A stretch of DNA of 32,207 nt, taken from NCBI GenBank assembly GCA_041753515.1, contig JBGSUE010000029.1, forward strand, positions 1 to 32,207. Reading direction: 5' to 3'. The position numbers and the translations under genes are program-made. Under the pieces are notes generated by a model. That model searched no databases, was not told where the DNA came from, and saw only the letters and a program-made list of their open reading frames with translations. The stretch comes from JBGSUE01 sp041753515 (lineage in GTDB: Bacteria > Patescibacteriota > Microgenomatia > UBA10105 > UBA927). Shown here in pieces: positions 7,765-14,117 of the stretch. The first letter of the stretch is position 1. The number at the start of each line of letters is the position of its first letter.

Positions 7765-7775
7765 AGGAGGCAGAT

Positions 7776-9116
7776 ATGGCAATATTGATTTCTTACAATC
7801 CTGCAAATGGAGAAAAAGTAGGGGAGAGTGTAGTGTCGACACCTGAAGATATTCAGAAAGCAGTTGAAAAAGCCCACGCTGCGCTTAATGCGTGGAAGGA
7901 TACCTCATTTTCCGATAGGGCCGCAATCGTACGGAAATTTAGGAAACTGCTTGTTGAAAACCAGGAGAAGCTATCCCAACTCATAACGAAAGAGATGGGG
8001 AAGCCGATCAGCGAATCACGGGAAGAGATCGAATGGGAGCTGGAATTTATCGATTGGTACTGTGATAACGTTGAACGTGTGCTTGGGGAAAAAGTGCTGC
8101 GTGAAGACGAAAAAACTATCTATAAAACTGTGTGGGAACCATACGGAGTGTGTGCCTCCATTGCCCCGTGGAATTTTCCGGTGACCATGGCATCAACCGG
8201 GATTACAGCCCAGCTTCTGGCCGGCAATACGGTGATTTTCAAACCCAGTGAATACACGACACTCTCACAAAAACTGTTTGTAGACCTTTTTAATCAGGCA
8301 GGATTGCCAGAGGGAGTGTTGCAATGCATTGTGGGAGACAGCACGGTCGGAGCAGCACTCGTTGATTCTGATATTGATCTTTTATGGTTCACGGGGAGTA
8401 CAAAAGTGGGGCAATTTTTGTATAAAAAATGCGCAGAGAAATTTATTCCCTGTATGCTTGAACTTGGCGGTTCAAGCCCCGGCATTGTTTTTGCCGACTG
8501 CGATTTGGAGAAAACTGTCGATACGGTTGTCAATGCCCGGTTTTTCAATGCCGGACAGGTATGTAATGCATTGAAAAGGCTCTATGTCGAGAAGTCTATC
8601 TTTGATGTGTTTGTGAAAAAACTTACTGAGAGGGTACAAAAAGTGAAACTTGGGCCGATGGTTTCGGAAAAACAGCTCAATGCGCTTGCCGGACAGGTGG
8701 AGGATGCAAAAAAGAAAGGGGCTCAAATTCTTCTTGGAGGAAATGTGCCGGATGGAAAAGGGTATTTTTATCCGCCAACCATTCTTACGGACGTAACAAG
8801 ATCGATGCGTGTGATGAGCGAAGAAACATTCGGTCCAGTGTTGCCTGTCATGCCGTTTGAATCAGAAGAGGAAGCAATCCGGTTGGCAAATAACACTGTG
8901 TATGGACTCTCTGGACTTGTGTTCACTAAAGATGCTGCAAGGGCAAATCGTGTAGCGCGAAGTCTTAAGGCTGGTGGAATATCTGTAAATATGGTTTTAG
9001 CATATAAACCATTTGCCCCGATGGGAGGGTATAAATTAAGCGGCCTCGGGCGTGAGTATGGGGATGAAGGATTTCAAGATCTGGCACAACTAAAATATAT
9101 CTGCGAGGCTAAATAG
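7776..9116 (+). CDS. NAD(P)-dependent aldehyde dehydrogenase (tandem paralogue)
   Basis: A 446-aa ALDH. The start is ATG 7776, preceded by an excellent Shine-Dalgarno AAAGGAGG at 7763-7770; the earlier in-frame start at 7731 lies inside the previous gene. Catalytic residues are N133 (APWNFP), E229 (LELGGSSP) and C263 (AGQVCNALKR), so it should be active. It is clearly related to the upstream ALDH but diverged in the substrate-lining residues beside the cysteine (VCNALK here, ACDADK upstream), so the two probably take different aldehydes. Its TAG stop is the first three bases of an operator-like repeat that controls, or is read by, the TrpR-like gene downstream. Confidence 0.93.
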   Translation: MAILISYNPANGEKVGESVVSTPEDIQKAVEKAHAALNAWKDTSFSDRAAIVRKFRKLLVENQEKLSQLITKEMGKPISESREEIEWELEFIDWYCDNVERVLGEKVLREDEKTIYKTVWEPYGVCASIAPWNFPVTMASTGITAQLLAGNTVIFKPSEYTTLSQKLFVDLFNQAGLPEGVLQCIVGDSTVGAALVDSDIDLLWFTGSTKVGQFLYKKCAEKFIPCMLELGGSSPGIVFADCDLEKTVDTVVNARFFNAGQVCNALKRLYVEKSIFDVFVKKLTERVQKVKLGPMVSEKQLNALAGQVEDAKKKGAQILLGGNVPDGKGYFYPPTILTDVTRSMRVMSEETFGPVLPVMPFESEEEAIRLANNTVYGLSGLVFTKDAARANRVARSLKAGGISVNMVLAYKPFAPMGGYKLSGLGREYGDEGFQDLAQLKYICEAK

Positions 9117-9170
9117 TTCAATCCTGCCTGCCGGCAGGCAGGTGTTCGATCAATTGAACCATAGTATACT
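9114..9170 (+). promoter_or_regulatory. Operator-like repeat copy A (interrupted) and promoter of the TrpR-like gene
   Basis: TAGTTCAAT (9114-9122) and TGTTCGATCAATTGAAC (9143-9159) are the same two pieces that sit together without interruption at 9636-9661. Here they are separated by an inserted 20-bp palindrome (9123-9142). TATACT at 9165-9170 is a likely -10 box, giving +1 near 9177, 3 nt before the ATG at 9180. The right half of the repeat lies just upstream of this -10 box, a good position for a repressor. Confidence 0.65.
9123..9142. repeat. 20-bp perfect palindrome inserted into operator copy A
   Basis: CCTGCCTGCCGGCAGGCAGG is a perfect 20-bp palindrome, far more GC-rich than its surroundings. 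Removing it restores the uninterrupted sequence found at 9636-9661 base for base. Short palindromes of this kind look like dispersed repetitive elements; I see no other copy in this window. Confidence 0.8.
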
Positions 9171-9179
9171 GAAAATGGT

Positions 9180-9638
9180 ATGCCGAGGATTTCGAACAGG
9201 TATCTTCACAAAGACATCGAACAATATCTGTGTGATATTCTGTGGGATTATCTTGCAGCACTCAACAACCGTGAATCCGTGAGGGAGTTTGTTGACAGTA
9301 TTCTTTCTTCAACAGAACAGATCATGATTGCTAAACGGCTGGCTATAGCAGTATTGATTTCGCGAGGATATACGTTCGAAATCATCGATGACAAACTGAA
9401 AGTTTCCAAGGCTACCATCGCAGGTGTTCACCATCAGCTGCAATCAGGAGCAGTAGGGTATAAGAAGGCGGTAGAACACATTGAAAAAAAGCGCGATTCT
9501 GCCCAAAAGGGTGATTCCATTGAAGAGTTTTTATTAAAGTTGATTCCGCCGGCTGCACCTGGAAGCAACAGATTTCTTGTGAAATCATCCGTTGGAAAAA
9601 CGCTATATAGAAACAGAAAAAGAAGGGAAGTTATATAG
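9180..9638 (+). CDS. TrpR/YerC-like transcriptional regulator
   Basis: A 152-aa protein with the all-helical TrpR/YerC/YecD-type DNA-binding domain in its first about 95 residues. The region TEQIMIAKRLAIAVLISRGYTFEIIDDKLKVSKATIAGVHHQL has the pattern of the Trp-repressor helix-turn-helix, with the recognition helix in KVSKATIAGVHH. The family normally has about 100 aa, so about 50 extra C-terminal residues, rich in Lys and Arg, are unusual. The gene is bracketed by two copies of one inverted-repeat sequence, one overlapping its promoter and one directly after it, before the dehydrogenase gene. It probably represses itself and the downstream SDR gene. A ligand is not evident, and a link to tryptophan cannot be assumed. 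Confidence 0.82.
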   Translation: MPRISNRYLHKDIEQYLCDILWDYLAALNNRESVREFVDSILSSTEQIMIAKRLAIAVLISRGYTFEIIDDKLKVSKATIAGVHHQLQSGAVGYKKAVEHIEKKRDSAQKGDSIEEFLLKLIPPAAPGSNRFLVKSSVGKTLYRNRKRREVI

Positions 9639-9685
9639 TTCAATTGTTCGATCAATTGAACTGTATATTGTGACAGTGTGATACT
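9636..9685 (+). promoter_or_regulatory. Operator-like inverted repeat copy B and promoter of the SDR gene
   Basis: A perfect inverted repeat at 9637-9662 has 10-bp arms AGTTCAATTG and CAATTGAACT around TTCGAT. It overlaps the stop of the TrpR-like gene. Its right arm contains TTGAAC (9656-9661), a -35-like hexamer 18 bp before GATACT (9680-9685), which has an extended TG (9677-9678). A protein bound to the repeat would cover the -35 region. No T-run follows, so it is not a terminator. Confidence 0.7.
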
Positions 9686-9706
9686 ATTTACATTGAGGAG
9701 TAGTAT

Positions 9707-10444
9707 ATGAAGCTCGACGGGAAAGTGGCGGTGATTACGGGGTCAAGCCGGGGGATCGGGAAGGCAACGGCTGTTCTTTTTGCGCAGGAAGGTGCCAAAG
9801 TCGTCATCAATTACAAGACCGATGAGGAGAATGCCCGCGATACGGCTCGTGAAATCGGAGAAGACCGGTGTATGGTGGTATGCGCTGATGTGTCAAAAGA
9901 AGAGGACGTAAAAAGGATGGTTAATGAGACGATTAACCGGTTTGGACATATCGATATTCTGGTCAACAACGCAGGGGAAATATTCAGGCCTGGTGACTGG
10001 AAAACTGATGTGGCCACATGGCATAAGACTATTGATACAAACCTGACCAGTGCGTGGCTCATGTCACGGGAAGTGGCACCGGTTATGCTTGATGCCGGAC
10101 GGGGGTCAATTATCAATATCGTGTCAGTCTACGGATTTATCGGGGCAGCTGCGGTCCTTGCCTATACCTCGGCTAAAGGCGGGCTCATTACCATGACAAA
10201 ATCGTTAGCTAAAGAGCTTGCACCGAAAGTGAGAGTCAATGCAATTGCCCCATCAAATGTCATGACGGATATGACGCGCGGAACAGGTGATCAGCTGATT
10301 GAAGTCTTCCGCAAGGATACGCCTTTGGGCCGGATTGCCGAGCCGGAAGAATTGGCAAAACCTATATTATTTCTTGCCTCCGATGACGCAAGCTACATTA
10401 CCGGCGAAATACTGGTTGTGGACGGGGGATACTCAATCAAATAA
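9707..10444 (+). CDS. Short-chain dehydrogenase/reductase (FabG-like)
   Basis: A 245-aa classical SDR oxidoreductase using NAD(P)H. Features: cofactor loop TGSSRGIG at residues 11-18, D61-V62, NNAG at 87-90, catalytic N112, S140, Y153 and K157 (YTSAK), and the C-terminal FLASDDASYITGEILVVDGGY. The size and motifs match FabG-type 3-oxoacyl-ACP reductases or related ketoreductases; the isolated position, away from fatty-acid genes and beside aldehyde dehydrogenases, makes a general carbonyl reductase as likely. GAGGAG at 9695-9700 is a good Shine-Dalgarno sequence, 6 nt from the ATG. The gene has its own promoter, overlapped by operator copy B. It converges with the phosphoribosyltransferase genes; only 28 bp lie between the stops. 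Confidence 0.92.
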   Translation: MKLDGKVAVITGSSRGIGKATAVLFAQEGAKVVINYKTDEENARDTAREIGEDRCMVVCADVSKEEDVKRMVNETINRFGHIDILVNNAGEIFRPGDWKTDVATWHKTIDTNLTSAWLMSREVAPVMLDAGRGSIINIVSVYGFIGAAAVLAYTSAKGGLITMTKSLAKELAPKVRVNAIAPSNVMTDMTRGTGDQLIEVFRKDTPLGRIAEPEELAKPILFLASDDASYITGEILVVDGGYSIK

Positions 10445-10472
10445 TCCAATAAACCAATTTCCAATAAACAAA

Positions 10473-11192
10473 TTATTGTCTGAGGAGTTGGAACCAGACG
10501 TTGAATCCGGCGAGTTTGATTTTGCCTTCCCGCAGGGCATCGATTTTAACGAGCGATATGATCGCTTCATCAGGAACGCCAAGTGAAATGAGATTCTGCC
10601 GGCCGTTGAACGGTTTTTCGATCACGTAAAATGCGCAGATTGTTTGGGCTCCTGCCTGTCTGACGATATCCATGAGCTCCATCGTTGTTCTTCCCGTATC
10701 AAGAAAATCGTCACAGATGGCAACTTTTGCGTTTTTTGGAAGACAGTCTGCCGCAACAGACAATTTTACCCGTTTGCCGAAGGTGAATGAATGGCTTTTA
10801 ATCTGATATGCAAGATTCTGTGTGTGTGGTGTGCCTTTGGGTGCATAAATGACATCCGGAATACCAGGCAGGAATGTGGCGGTTGCAAGGGCCAGAAAAT
10901 TGCCGGATGAGGGGGCGGTGATCACGATGTCGGGGGTAGAGAGGGAGACGGCAGATGCCAGTTCCTCCCCGATAGCTCCGATCAGTTTTGTATTTATCTT
11001 ATGGGTTAAGAAATGGGAAACATCAAGGTTGAGGAGCATTTTTGTGCTTTTTGGATATTTGAAGGGGACGATCCGGGATTGGGTGACAATGGATGCGGCA
11101 AGAAGTTTCTGCGCACGGGAATAGGAAGATGCAGAGATCATTTCAAGTGTAGTTTTGGGATCAACAACAGGAATATCTGGAAAATCTTCCAT
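10473..11192 (-). CDS. Purine-type phosphoribosyltransferase (Apt/Xpt-like)
   Basis: A 239-aa PRTase-fold protein. The PRPP-binding motif is AICDDFLDTGRTTMELM, the classic hydrophobic pair, two acidic residues and TGRTT. An upstream segment ITAPSSGNFLALATATFL would be the substrate and pyrophosphate loop, and FGKRVKLSVAADCL lies in the flexible hood region. The spacing resembles xanthine/adenine phosphoribosyltransferases, with an extra N-terminal stretch of about 60 aa. Its ATG overlaps the stop of a second PRTase by 1 nt (TAATG on the minus strand). Such enzymes salvage nucleobases with PRPP, which fits an organism expected to lack purine synthesis. Which base it uses is not clear. Confidence 0.82.
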   Translation of the reverse strand: MEDFPDIPVVDPKTTLEMISASSYSRAQKLLAASIVTQSRIVPFKYPKSTKMLLNLDVSHFLTHKINTKLIGAIGEELASAVSLSTPDIVITAPSSGNFLALATATFLPGIPDVIYAPKGTPHTQNLAYQIKSHSFTFGKRVKLSVAADCLPKNAKVAICDDFLDTGRTTMELMDIVRQAGAQTICAFYVIEKPFNGRQNLISLGVPDEAIISLVKIDALREGKIKLAGFNVWFQLLRQ

Positions 11193-11782
11193 TACTGTAT
11201 TGTTTGGGCAAGATGATATTTACGGACAAATGCGATCTGGGATGGCGTATACCCGAGTGACAGGAGAAAATCCTGTATCTCCGGTTTGGTTTTTTTCTCT
11301 TTGGTCAAGTTTGCACTGATAAGACTTATCATTTCCGTGGGTTCATAGGGAAAAAGGATCCATTTTTTTGTTTGTTTCGCATAGAAATCCGGGAGAAAAG
11401 ATGAATGGGGTTTATAAAACATGGAGACCGTTGTTATTGATGCAGGGCGTAAATCTTTCAGATATTCGATACCGCGGATAAATGTTTTTCCTGAATCGGA
11501 TACGTCATCCACTAGAAGAATATTTTTTAATATTATGGAAGTTCCAAGCGTTTCTGTAATTTCCGGTTTTCCGTGTGCCTGGATATTTTGATAGCTTTGG
11601 ATTGTGAATGTGGCAACCGGCAGAAGCATGAAATCGGACAGAAGGTGTCCAAGTGTCAGTCCTCCACGCGAAATGGCTACGATTTCGTCGTATGTTTTGC
11701 CGTGGCTTAAAATTGTTGCAGCCAGTTTTTGTGCCGTTTGATGGTATTCGTTCCAGGCAAGAGGGAGGTAGGAAATTTTCAT
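11192..11782 (-). CDS. Phosphoribosyltransferase (Gpt/Hpt-like)
   Basis: A 196-aa protein. The first about 130 residues form a PRTase domain: EIVAISRGGLTLGHLLSDF is the pyrophosphate-loop region, and ILLVDDVSDSGKTF is the PRPP-binding motif with two aspartates, typical of hypoxanthine or xanthine-guanine PRTases. A C-terminal extension of about 50 aa (EIQDFLLSLGYTPSQIAFVRKYHL) is unusual and looks helical; it may be an added binding domain. It is the first gene of a two-gene minus-strand operon. Its ATG is 7 nt from the -10 box CATAAT, so the mRNA should have at most a 1-nt leader. Confidence 0.83.
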   Translation of the reverse strand: MKISYLPLAWNEYHQTAQKLAATILSHGKTYDEIVAISRGGLTLGHLLSDFMLLPVATFTIQSYQNIQAHGKPEITETLGTSIILKNILLVDDVSDSGKTFIRGIEYLKDLRPASITTVSMFYKPHSSFLPDFYAKQTKKWILFPYEPTEMISLISANLTKEKKTKPEIQDFLLSLGYTPSQIAFVRKYHLAQTIQ

Positions 11783-11789
11783 GATTTCT

Positions 11790-11831
11790 ATTATGTATAA
11801 CCCTTGACGAAAGTCAATGGATGCCTATAAT
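11790..11831. promoter_or_regulatory. Face-to-face divergent promoters with overlapping control region
   Basis: Plus strand: TTGACG (11804-11809), 16 bp, TATAAT (11826-11831), then 6 nt to the ATG at 11838. Minus strand: TTGACT (11817-11812), 16 bp, CATAAT (11795-11790), then 7 nt to the ATG at 11782. The two -35 boxes form the inverted repeat TTGAC-GAAA-GTCAA at 11804-11817, so the two polymerases would compete for the same DNA. Confidence 0.85.
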
Positions 11832-11837
11832 TATCCT

Positions 11838-12437
11838 ATGGATACCCCTAAAAAGCTCAAATATTCCTCTATTGCCATTTCAGGGAAGCCCGGTGCCGGA
11901 CGTTCGACACTCCTCAAAAATCTGAAGTCGTATCTGGAGCCCCTTGGGTGGGAGACATTTTCAGGAGGCGACTGGTCCAGGAAGTTTGCCATAGAGTCTG
12001 GAAAACATGAAATAGACGATGTGACGCATCATTATGCCAAGGATGTGAGTGAAGAGGTTGATCACAAGATTGATTTGGCGTTGCGCGAGAAGTTGTCAGA
12101 TCCTGATACCCATGTAGCAGTTGAATCCTGGTTAGCCGGGTGGAATATGCGGGGGTTGAAGCATGTTCTCAAAGTGCTTTTGATGTGTGACGACGCATTA
12201 CTGGTGGACCGGGTGGTAAATCGCGACAATCTGACGGTTGAGGAGGCAAAAAATCACCTGTTTGACCGGGAAAACTCGAATCTTTCCAAATGGTGCCGCA
12301 TGTATCGGGTACCCAAAGAAGATTTCTGGGATCCGAAGCACTATGATCTGGTGATTAACACATACTCCCACGGTCCTGTTGAAACTATGGATGTTGTTCT
12401 TCAGGCACTCGGGTATTTTAAGAACGGCAAAAAATGA
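11838..12437 (+). CDS. P-loop nucleotide kinase (cytidylate-kinase-like)
   Basis: A 199-aa P-loop NTPase with Walker A GKPGAGRST at residues 16-24. SGGDWSRKFA follows, in the place where cytidylate-kinase-type enzymes have the CMP-binding loop, and DRVVNRDN resembles the lid-region arginines. It is related to the Cmk or AAA_17/AAA_33-like kinases; the exact substrate is not certain. The in-frame ATG at 11817 is rejected because it lies between the -35 and -10 boxes; ATG 11838 begins exactly where transcription is predicted to start, so the mRNA should be leaderless. The stop overlaps the next Nudix gene by ATGA. A kinase-Nudix pair facing two PRTases suggests a nucleotide salvage and clean-up locus. 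Confidence 0.82.
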   Translation: MDTPKKLKYSSIAISGKPGAGRSTLLKNLKSYLEPLGWETFSGGDWSRKFAIESGKHEIDDVTHHYAKDVSEEVDHKIDLALREKLSDPDTHVAVESWLAGWNMRGLKHVLKVLLMCDDALLVDRVVNRDNLTVEEAKNHLFDRENSNLSKWCRMYRVPKEDFWDPKHYDLVINTYSHGPVETMDVVLQALGYFKNGKK

Positions 12438-12868
12438 CCAAACGGTTTACCATGATCGGTTCTTCGTATCTTTTTCTTTTTGACAAAAATTCGATTCTTT
12501 TATCACGGCGGTTCAATACGGGGTATGAAGACGGAAAGTACAGTGTGCCGGCAGGGCATGTGGAGGATGGAGAAACACTGATACAGTGCCTTCTTCGCGA
12601 AGTGAACGAGGAAATCGGCGTCGATCTTGATCCGGCATCAATAACACTCGTTCATGTCATGCACAGGAAACAGGAGGACATCCGTGTCGATTATTTTTTT
12701 ACTGCACGAATTGCATCCGGGGTCGTTAAAAATATGGAACCTGCAAAATGTGATGATCTCTCATGGTTTCCATTGGACCGTTTACCGGTGAACACGATTC
12801 CCTACATCCGTTCGGCAATCGGCCACGCCCATTCCGGCAAAATCTACTCAGAATTCGGATGGGTTTGA
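12434..12868 (+). CDS. Nudix hydrolase
   Basis: A 144-aa protein with an intact Nudix box at residues 41-63 (GHVEDGETLIQCLLREVNEE, followed by IG), holding the expected G, E, R, E, E and E residues. The preceding YEDGKYSVPAG is typical of MutT-like ADP/NTP pyrophosphohydrolases (key residues W/Y, P, G). Likely roles are removal of oxidised nucleotides or hydrolysis of a nucleotide derivative. It overlaps the upstream kinase by 4 nt, and a new extended -10 promoter begins directly after its stop. It is the second Nudix enzyme in the window and not closely similar to the first outside the box. Confidence 0.9.
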   Translation: MTKRFTMIGSSYLFLFDKNSILLSRRFNTGYEDGKYSVPAGHVEDGETLIQCLLREVNEEIGVDLDPASITLVHVMHRKQEDIRVDYFFTARIASGVVKNMEPAKCDDLSWFPLDRLPVNTIPYIRSAIGHAHSGKIYSEFGWV

Positions 12869-12877
12869 TGGTATAAT
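12869..12877 (+). promoter_or_regulatory. Extended -10 promoter of the DUF5667 gene
   Basis: TG-G-TATAAT (TG at 12869-12870, TATAAT 12872-12877) is a perfect extended -10 element directly after the preceding stop codon. It predicts +1 near 12884 and a 13-nt leader before the ATG at 12897. No -35 match is seen. Confidence 0.7.
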
Positions 12878-12896
12878 AGTTTGCCTGTAGTGTGAT

Positions 12897-13457
12897 ATGA
12901 GACGATCTATTTTGATTATCCTGATATGTTTTTTTGCCGTAATTTCCGCACCGGTTTTTGCGTTGGATACACAAACTGAACAGAATAGTATTGACTGCTC
13001 GCCCTCAAGCCGTGAAGCTCCTATCGATTACCCTCTTCCAGAACCGGGTATCTTACCCGATCATCCATTGTATGCGATAAAAATGCTCCGGGACCGGATT
13101 CTGGAGGTATTGATTACTAAACCTGATAAACAAATAGAGTTTCATATATTACAGGCGGATAAATTTATTGTCATGGCAAGTCGTTTACAGGAAAAAGGTG
13201 CTGGGAGTACGTATATTGTCGATTCTATTCGGTTCTCGTTAGAAAATGCACAGCAGGCACTCGTTCATCTTGCAGATATCAGGTCTTCGGGTAAGGCATT
13301 CCCGCTAAATTTGAAAGATACATTACTTCTTTCCTCAAAAAAGCGCGATGAGATTTTTTCTGACCTTGCCTGTCAATCTGGTATCGAAAAGTCTGACATT
13401 GAAACATTTTTAAAAAAAGATTTGCTTCTCATCCGTGAGATAGAATCATTTAATTGA
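12897..13457 (+). CDS. Secreted DUF5667-domain protein
   Basis: A 186-aa protein with a clear Sec signal peptide (positive MRR, then hydrophobic residues 4-18, A-P-V-F-A cleavage after about residue 22). The mature part carries the segment PGILPDHPLYAIKMLRDRILEVL (residues about 51-72, key LPDHPLY and K-x-L-R-D), which is the hallmark of DUF5667, common in proteins of Patescibacteria. The rest is predicted helical (IEFHILQADKFIVMASRLQEKG). The function is unknown; location is outside the cytoplasmic membrane. It stands as a single gene with its own extended -10 promoter. No terminator is obvious downstream. Confidence 0.75.
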   Translation: MRRSILIILICFFAVISAPVFALDTQTEQNSIDCSPSSREAPIDYPLPEPGILPDHPLYAIKMLRDRILEVLITKPDKQIEFHILQADKFIVMASRLQEKGAGSTYIVDSIRFSLENAQQALVHLADIRSSGKAFPLNLKDTLLLSSKKRDEIFSDLACQSGIEKSDIETFLKKDLLLIREIESFN

Positions 13458-13584
13458 ATACACTTTGTATTATTTAAGTATCTGAAATTAATGCTTTGTG
13501 TATTTTATTCCGAAGAATTCCCACGTTGCGCCGGGTGTGAAGCTAAGAAAAAACATTGAGTATTTTTGATATATATCGTGCCAG

Positions 13585-13637
13585 TTGACACCCAATATAT
13601 AGTGCCTTAGGATAAACGTGGACACCACTGATAGTGT
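13585..13637 (+). promoter_or_regulatory. nrd promoter with a pair of NrdR boxes
   Basis: TTGACA (13585-13590), 17 bp, TAGGAT (13608-13613) gives +1 near 13620. Two 16-bp NrdR-box-like palindromes are present: ACCCAATATATAGTGC (13590-13605) matches 14 of 16 positions of the ACAC-W-ATATAT-W-GTGT consensus, and ACACCACTGATAGTGT (13622-13637) matches 13 of 16. They are 32 bp apart start to start, about three helical turns, which is the known arrangement of NrdR box pairs. Box 1 fills the promoter spacer; box 2 lies just past the start. A weaker half-box lies at 13566-13581. Confidence 0.88.
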
Positions 13638-13648
13638 CCTTTTCATTT

Positions 13649-14095
13649 ATGAAGTGTCCGTACTGTAGTCATGAAAATACCGACGTTATCGAAACACGGG
13701 ACAGTGAAGATTTATCAGTAACACGAAGGCGAAGAGGGTGCCAGAAATGTGATAAGCGGTTTACAACCTATGAACGGGTTGAAACTATACCATTAACAGT
13801 TATTAAACAGGATGGACGAAGAGAGCCTTTTGACCGGGATAAGTTGTATCGGGGGATCTGGCGGGCAAGCGGCAAATCGTCTATCACTGCAGAAAATGTA
13901 CAGGATATTGTAGACAAGGTTGAGCGGGAACTCATTGGCGGAGAGACGACAGAGATAGTGAGTAAGAAAATCGGTGAACTGGTTGCCAAACGGCTGAAAA
14001 AACTGGATAAAGTTGCCTATATACGGTTTGCAAGTGTTTTTAAACGGTTTGTGGATGCGGAGGATTTTGAAAAAGAACTGAAAAAACTTTTATAA
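13649..14095 (+). CDS. nrdR: Transcriptional repressor NrdR
   Basis: A 148-aa NrdR, the nucleotide-sensing repressor of ribonucleotide reductase genes. It has the N-terminal zinc ribbon (CPYC at residues 3-6 and CQKC after the arginine-rich RRRRG) and the ATP-cone domain (about residues 46-136: VIKQDGRREPFDRDKLYRGI). The ATG at 13649 gives the canonical MKCPYC start; an upstream in-frame GTG at 13634 falls inside the second NrdR box and is rejected. It is the first gene of an operon with nrdJ and an adenosyltransferase, and the promoter carries a pair of NrdR boxes, so the operon should be repressed by its own first product when dATP is high. The length is standard. Confidence 0.97.
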   Translation: MKCPYCSHENTDVIETRDSEDLSVTRRRRGCQKCDKRFTTYERVETIPLTVIKQDGRREPFDRDKLYRGIWRASGKSSITAENVQDIVDKVERELIGGETTEIVSKKIGELVAKRLKKLDKVAYIRFASVFKRFVDAEDFEKELKKLL

Positions 14096-14117
14096 TTTTT
14101 TATTAAAGGAAATGTTT

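Noticed and set aside
10446..10475. Two imperfect 15-bp tandem units (CCAATAAAC...) between converging genes
   Set aside because: Only two units, 13/15 identical, low-complexity; no array and no function visible.
13458..13584. Cobalamin riboswitch before nrdR-nrdJ
   Set aside because: A B12-dependent operon invites one, but I find no B12-box-like sequence or nested stems here; the control region is explained by the NrdR boxes and promoter.
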